DNA of 64,000 nucleotides from Scleropages formosus. Lineage: Eukaryota; Chordata; Actinopteri; Osteoglossiformes; Osteoglossidae. The DNA is taken from NCBI RefSeq assembly GCF_900964775.1, contig NC_041813.1, positions 27,981,105-28,045,104 on the forward strand. Direction: 5' to 3'. The stretch's first letter is position 1. The number at the start of each line of letters is the position of its first letter. Made by a program: the position numbers and the translations under genes. This document shows, in pieces, positions 61,989-64,000 of the stretch. The notes under the pieces are model-generated. The model did no database searches and was not told the DNA's origin. It worked only from the letters and a program-made list of their open reading frames with translations.

Positions 61989-62061
61989 GGGCCAGTGGCG
62001 CAATGGATAACGCGTCTGACTACGGATCAGGAGATTCCAGGTTCGACTCCTGGCTGGCTCG
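61989..62061 (+). tRNA. tRNA-Arg(ACG), unit 43
   Basis: Reference sequence; CCCGAAGG flank. Confidence 0.98.
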
Positions 62062-62223
62062 GGCCTCTCCGCTGGCTCCACCCGAGTTGCTGGGGCGCTC
62101 CCTTTTCGCGCCGGTGAAACGTGCGCCCTCTAGTGGTCGACCGGCGGTCGTCTCCTTCATGTTTTGCCACAAGAAAAGAACAAGTTGTCCTTGAGCAAGG
62201 AGGAAAGAGCACCACCTGGCTTC

Positions 62224-62295
62224 TCCCATATGGTCTAGCGGCGAGGATTCCTGGTTTTCACCCAGGCGGCCCGGGTTCGACTCCCGGTATGGGAA
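62224..62295 (+). tRNA. tRNA-Glu(TTC), unit 43
   Basis: G allele. Confidence 0.97.
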
Positions 62296-62472
62296 GGTGC
62301 GGTAGCCGAGCGCGTGGCTTTCTCCACCTCTCCCCGAGAATGCTTGGCTTTTCCGTATCGGAGAGCCGCCCGCTTCAGTGGGGTTCCTTTTAAGCGTAGG
62401 CCCCTTGTCCCTTTGTTCTTGCAGTGTTCAGCGCAGCTAACCTGTAGTTTGAAGGGAGCCCAAAGGCAGGAG

Positions 62473-62545
62473 GGGCCAGTGGCGCAATGGATAACGCGTC
62501 TGACTACGGATCAGGAGATTCCAGGTTCGACTCCTGGCTGGCTCG
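62473..62545 (+). tRNA. tRNA-Arg(ACG), unit 44
   Basis: Reference sequence; downstream T run is five bases here. Confidence 0.98.
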
Positions 62546-62708
62546 GGCCTCTCCGCTGGCTCCACCCGAGTTGCTGGGGCGCTCCCTTTTTCGCGCCGGT
62601 GAAACGTGCGCTCTCTAGTGGTCGACCGGCGGTCGTCTCCTTCATGTTTTGCCACAAGAAAAGAACAAGTTGTCCTTGAGCAAGGAGGAAAGAGCACCAC
62701 CTGGCTTC

Positions 62709-62780
62709 TCCCATATGGTCTAGCGGCCAGGATTCCTGGTTTTCACCCAGGCGGCCCGGGTTCGACTCCCGGTATGGGAA
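62709..62780 (+). tRNA. tRNA-Glu(TTC), unit 44
   Basis: C allele, isolated among G-allele neighbours. Confidence 0.97.
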
Positions 62781-62957
62781 GGTGCGGTAGCCGAGCGCGT
62801 GGCTTTCTCCACCTCTCCCCGAGAATGCTTGGCTTTTCCGTATCGGAGAGCCGCCCGCTTCAGTGGGGTTCCTTTTAAGCGTAGGCCCCTTGTCCCTTTG
62901 TTCTTGCAGTGTTCAGCGCAGCTAACCTGTAGTTTGAAGGGAGCCCAAAGGCAGGAG

Positions 62958-63030
62958 GGGCCAGTGGCGCAATGGCTAACGCGTCTGACTACGGATCAGG
63001 AGATTCCAGGTTCGACTCCTGGCTGGCTCG
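62958..63030 (+). tRNA. tRNA-Arg(ACG), unit 45, A20C
   Basis: Same D-loop allele as unit 28. Confidence 0.96.
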
Positions 63031-63192
63031 GGCCTCTCCGCTGGCTCCACCCGAGTTGCTGGGGCGCTCCCTTTTCGCGCCGGTGAAACGTGCGCCCTCT
63101 AGTGGTCGACCGGCGGTCGTCTCCTTCATGTTTTGCCACAAGAAAAGAACAAGTTGTCCTTGAGCAAGGAGGAAAGAGCACCACCTGGCTTC

Positions 63193-63264
63193 TCCCATAT
63201 GGTCTAGCGGCGAGGATTCCTGGTTTTCACCCAGGCGGCCCGGGTTCGACTCCCGGTATGGGAA
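63193..63264 (+). tRNA. tRNA-Glu(TTC), unit 45
   Basis: G allele. Confidence 0.97.
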
Positions 63265-63441
63265 GGTGCGGTAGCCGAGCGCGTGGCTTTCTCCACCTCT
63301 CCCCGAGAATGCTTGGCTTTTCCGTATCGGAGAGCCGCCCGCTTCAGTGGGGTTCCTTTTAAGCGTAGGCCCCTTGTCCCTTTGTTCTTGCAGTGTTCAG
63401 CGCAGCTAACCTGTAGTTTGAAGGGAGCCCGAAGGCAGGAG

Positions 63442-63514
63442 GGGCCAGTGGCGCAATGGATAACGCGTCTGACTACGGATCAGGAGATTCCAGGTTCGGC
63501 TCCTGGCTGGCTCG
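63442..63514 (+). tRNA. tRNA-Arg(ACG), unit 46, A58G
   Basis: T loop TTCGGCT for TTCGACT: the invariant A58 inside the B box is changed, so TFIIIC binding and folding may be impaired. Confidence 0.88.
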
Positions 63515-63676
63515 GGCCTCTCCGCTGGCTCCACCCGAGTTGCTGGGGCGCTCCCTTTTCGCGCTGGTGAAACGTGCGCCCTCTAGTGGTCGACCGGCGG
63601 TCGTCTCCTTCATGTTTTGCCACAAGAAAAGAACAAGTTGTCCTTGAGCAAGGAGGAAAGAGCACCACCTGGCTTC

Positions 63677-63748
63677 TCCCATATGGTCTAGCGGCGAGGA
63701 TTCCTGGTTTTCACCCAGGCGGCCCGGGTTCGACTCCCGGTATGGGAA
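63677..63748 (+). tRNA. tRNA-Glu(TTC), unit 46
   Basis: G allele. Confidence 0.97.
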
Positions 63749-63925
63749 GGTGCGGTAGCCGAGCGCGTGGCTTTCTCCACCTCTCCCCGAGAATGCTTGG
63801 CTTTTCCGTATCGGAGAGCCGCCCGCTTCAGTGGGGTTCCTTTTAAGCGTAGGCCCCTTGTCCCTTTGTTCTTGCAGTGTTCAGCGCAGCTAACCTGTAG
63901 TTTGAAGGGAGCCCGAAGGCAGGAG

Positions 63926-63998
63926 GGGCCAGTGGCGCAATGGATAACGCGTCTGACTACGGATCAGGAGATTCCAGGTTCGACTCCTGGCTGGCTCG
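63926..63998 (+). tRNA. tRNA-Arg(ACG), unit 47
   Basis: Reference sequence, complete just before the window edge; its tRNA-Glu partner would lie outside the window. Confidence 0.97.
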
Positions 63999-64000
63999 GG

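Larger units (their letters stand above)
41808..63589 (-). promoter_or_regulatory. CTCF-core-like motif repeated once per unit (46 copies)
   Basis: CCACTAGAGGGCGC on the minus strand fits the vertebrate CTCF core CCASYAGRKGGCRS at every position. It starts at 41808, 42292, 42777, 43261, 43745, 44230, 44714, 45198, 45682, 46166, 46650, 47134, 47618, 48102, 48586, 49070, 49554, 50038, 50522, 51006, 51491, 51975, 52459, 52943, 53427, 53911, 54395, 54880, 55364, 55848, 56332, 56816, 57300, 57784, 58268, 58752, 59218, 59702, 60186, 60671, 61155, 61639, 62123, 62608, 63092 and 63576, each 14 bp. Only the copy at 62608 departs from the core, by one base. Binding is inferred from sequence alone. Confidence 0.7.
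41566..64000 (+). repeat. Tandem array of ~484-bp units carrying tRNA-Arg and tRNA-Glu
   Basis: Head-to-tail units repeat at a 484-bp period from here to the window edge: 46 full spacings between successive tRNA-Arg genes plus the start of a further unit. Order within a unit: spacer with TTGTTCTTGCAG, tRNA-Arg(ACG), 163-bp spacer with the CTCF-like site, tRNA-Glu(TTC), 177-bp spacer. Most units differ by only a few bases from their neighbours, and spacers are as conserved as the genes. Exceptions in length are 483 (unit 1), 485 (units 2, 5, 20, 28, 39, 44) and 466 (unit 37). The left edge is worn: 41566-41583 aligns to the internal CAGTGGGGTTCCTTTTAA with three mismatches, then carries 12 extra bases before the repeat proper. 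Confidence 0.99.

Noticed and set aside
41639-63846. Recurrent open frames of 60-111 codons in every array unit
   Set aside because: They run straight through tRNA genes and spacers on both strands, several depend on GTG starts, and they repeat only because the DNA repeats. No codon-level constraint or known domain is visible.
41566-64000. CRISPR-like array
   Set aside because: The repeated unit is about 484 bp with no unique spacers, the genome is vertebrate, and the content is tRNA genes.

Overview
The window is vertebrate nuclear DNA, almost certainly from a ray-finned fish. The evidence is a split thyroid hormone receptor alpha gene with compact introns and GT-AG junctions, fish-type tRNA-derived SINEs, 3' fragments of an L2-like LINE ending in the motif common in teleosts, and abundant CA/GT and poly-T runs. 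One SINE family resembles repeats I associate with bony-tongue fishes (Osteoglossomorpha), but that placement is low confidence.

Layout: (1) 1-24737 has no recognisable coding sequence. It is upstream or 5'-intron sequence of the receptor gene, with scattered SINE and LINE fragments and a GA tract. (2) 24738-33071 holds seven coding exons of thra on the plus strand, from the basic segment before the DNA-binding domain to the stop codon. The first coding exon, with the start ATG, was not found. (3) 33072-41565 holds the likely 3' UTR (candidate poly(A) signals at 34771 and 36286) and gene-poor flank. (4) 41566-64000 is a head-to-tail tandem array with a period of about 484 bp that runs off the right edge. 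Each unit carries, on the plus strand, one tRNA-Arg(ACG) gene and one tRNA-Glu(TTC) gene, plus a full match on the minus strand to the vertebrate CTCF core motif. I count 47 tRNA-Arg copies (the first degenerate) and 46 tRNA-Glu copies, 93 tRNA loci in about 22.4 kb.

The array is the outstanding feature. Units are nearly identical in both genes and spacers, with a few single-base alleles shuffled among units, as expected of concerted evolution by unequal exchange and gene conversion. The dense Pol III promoters (TFIIIC sites) together with a CTCF-like site in every unit suggest, by inference only, that the array may act as a chromatin boundary beside thra as well as a source of tRNA.
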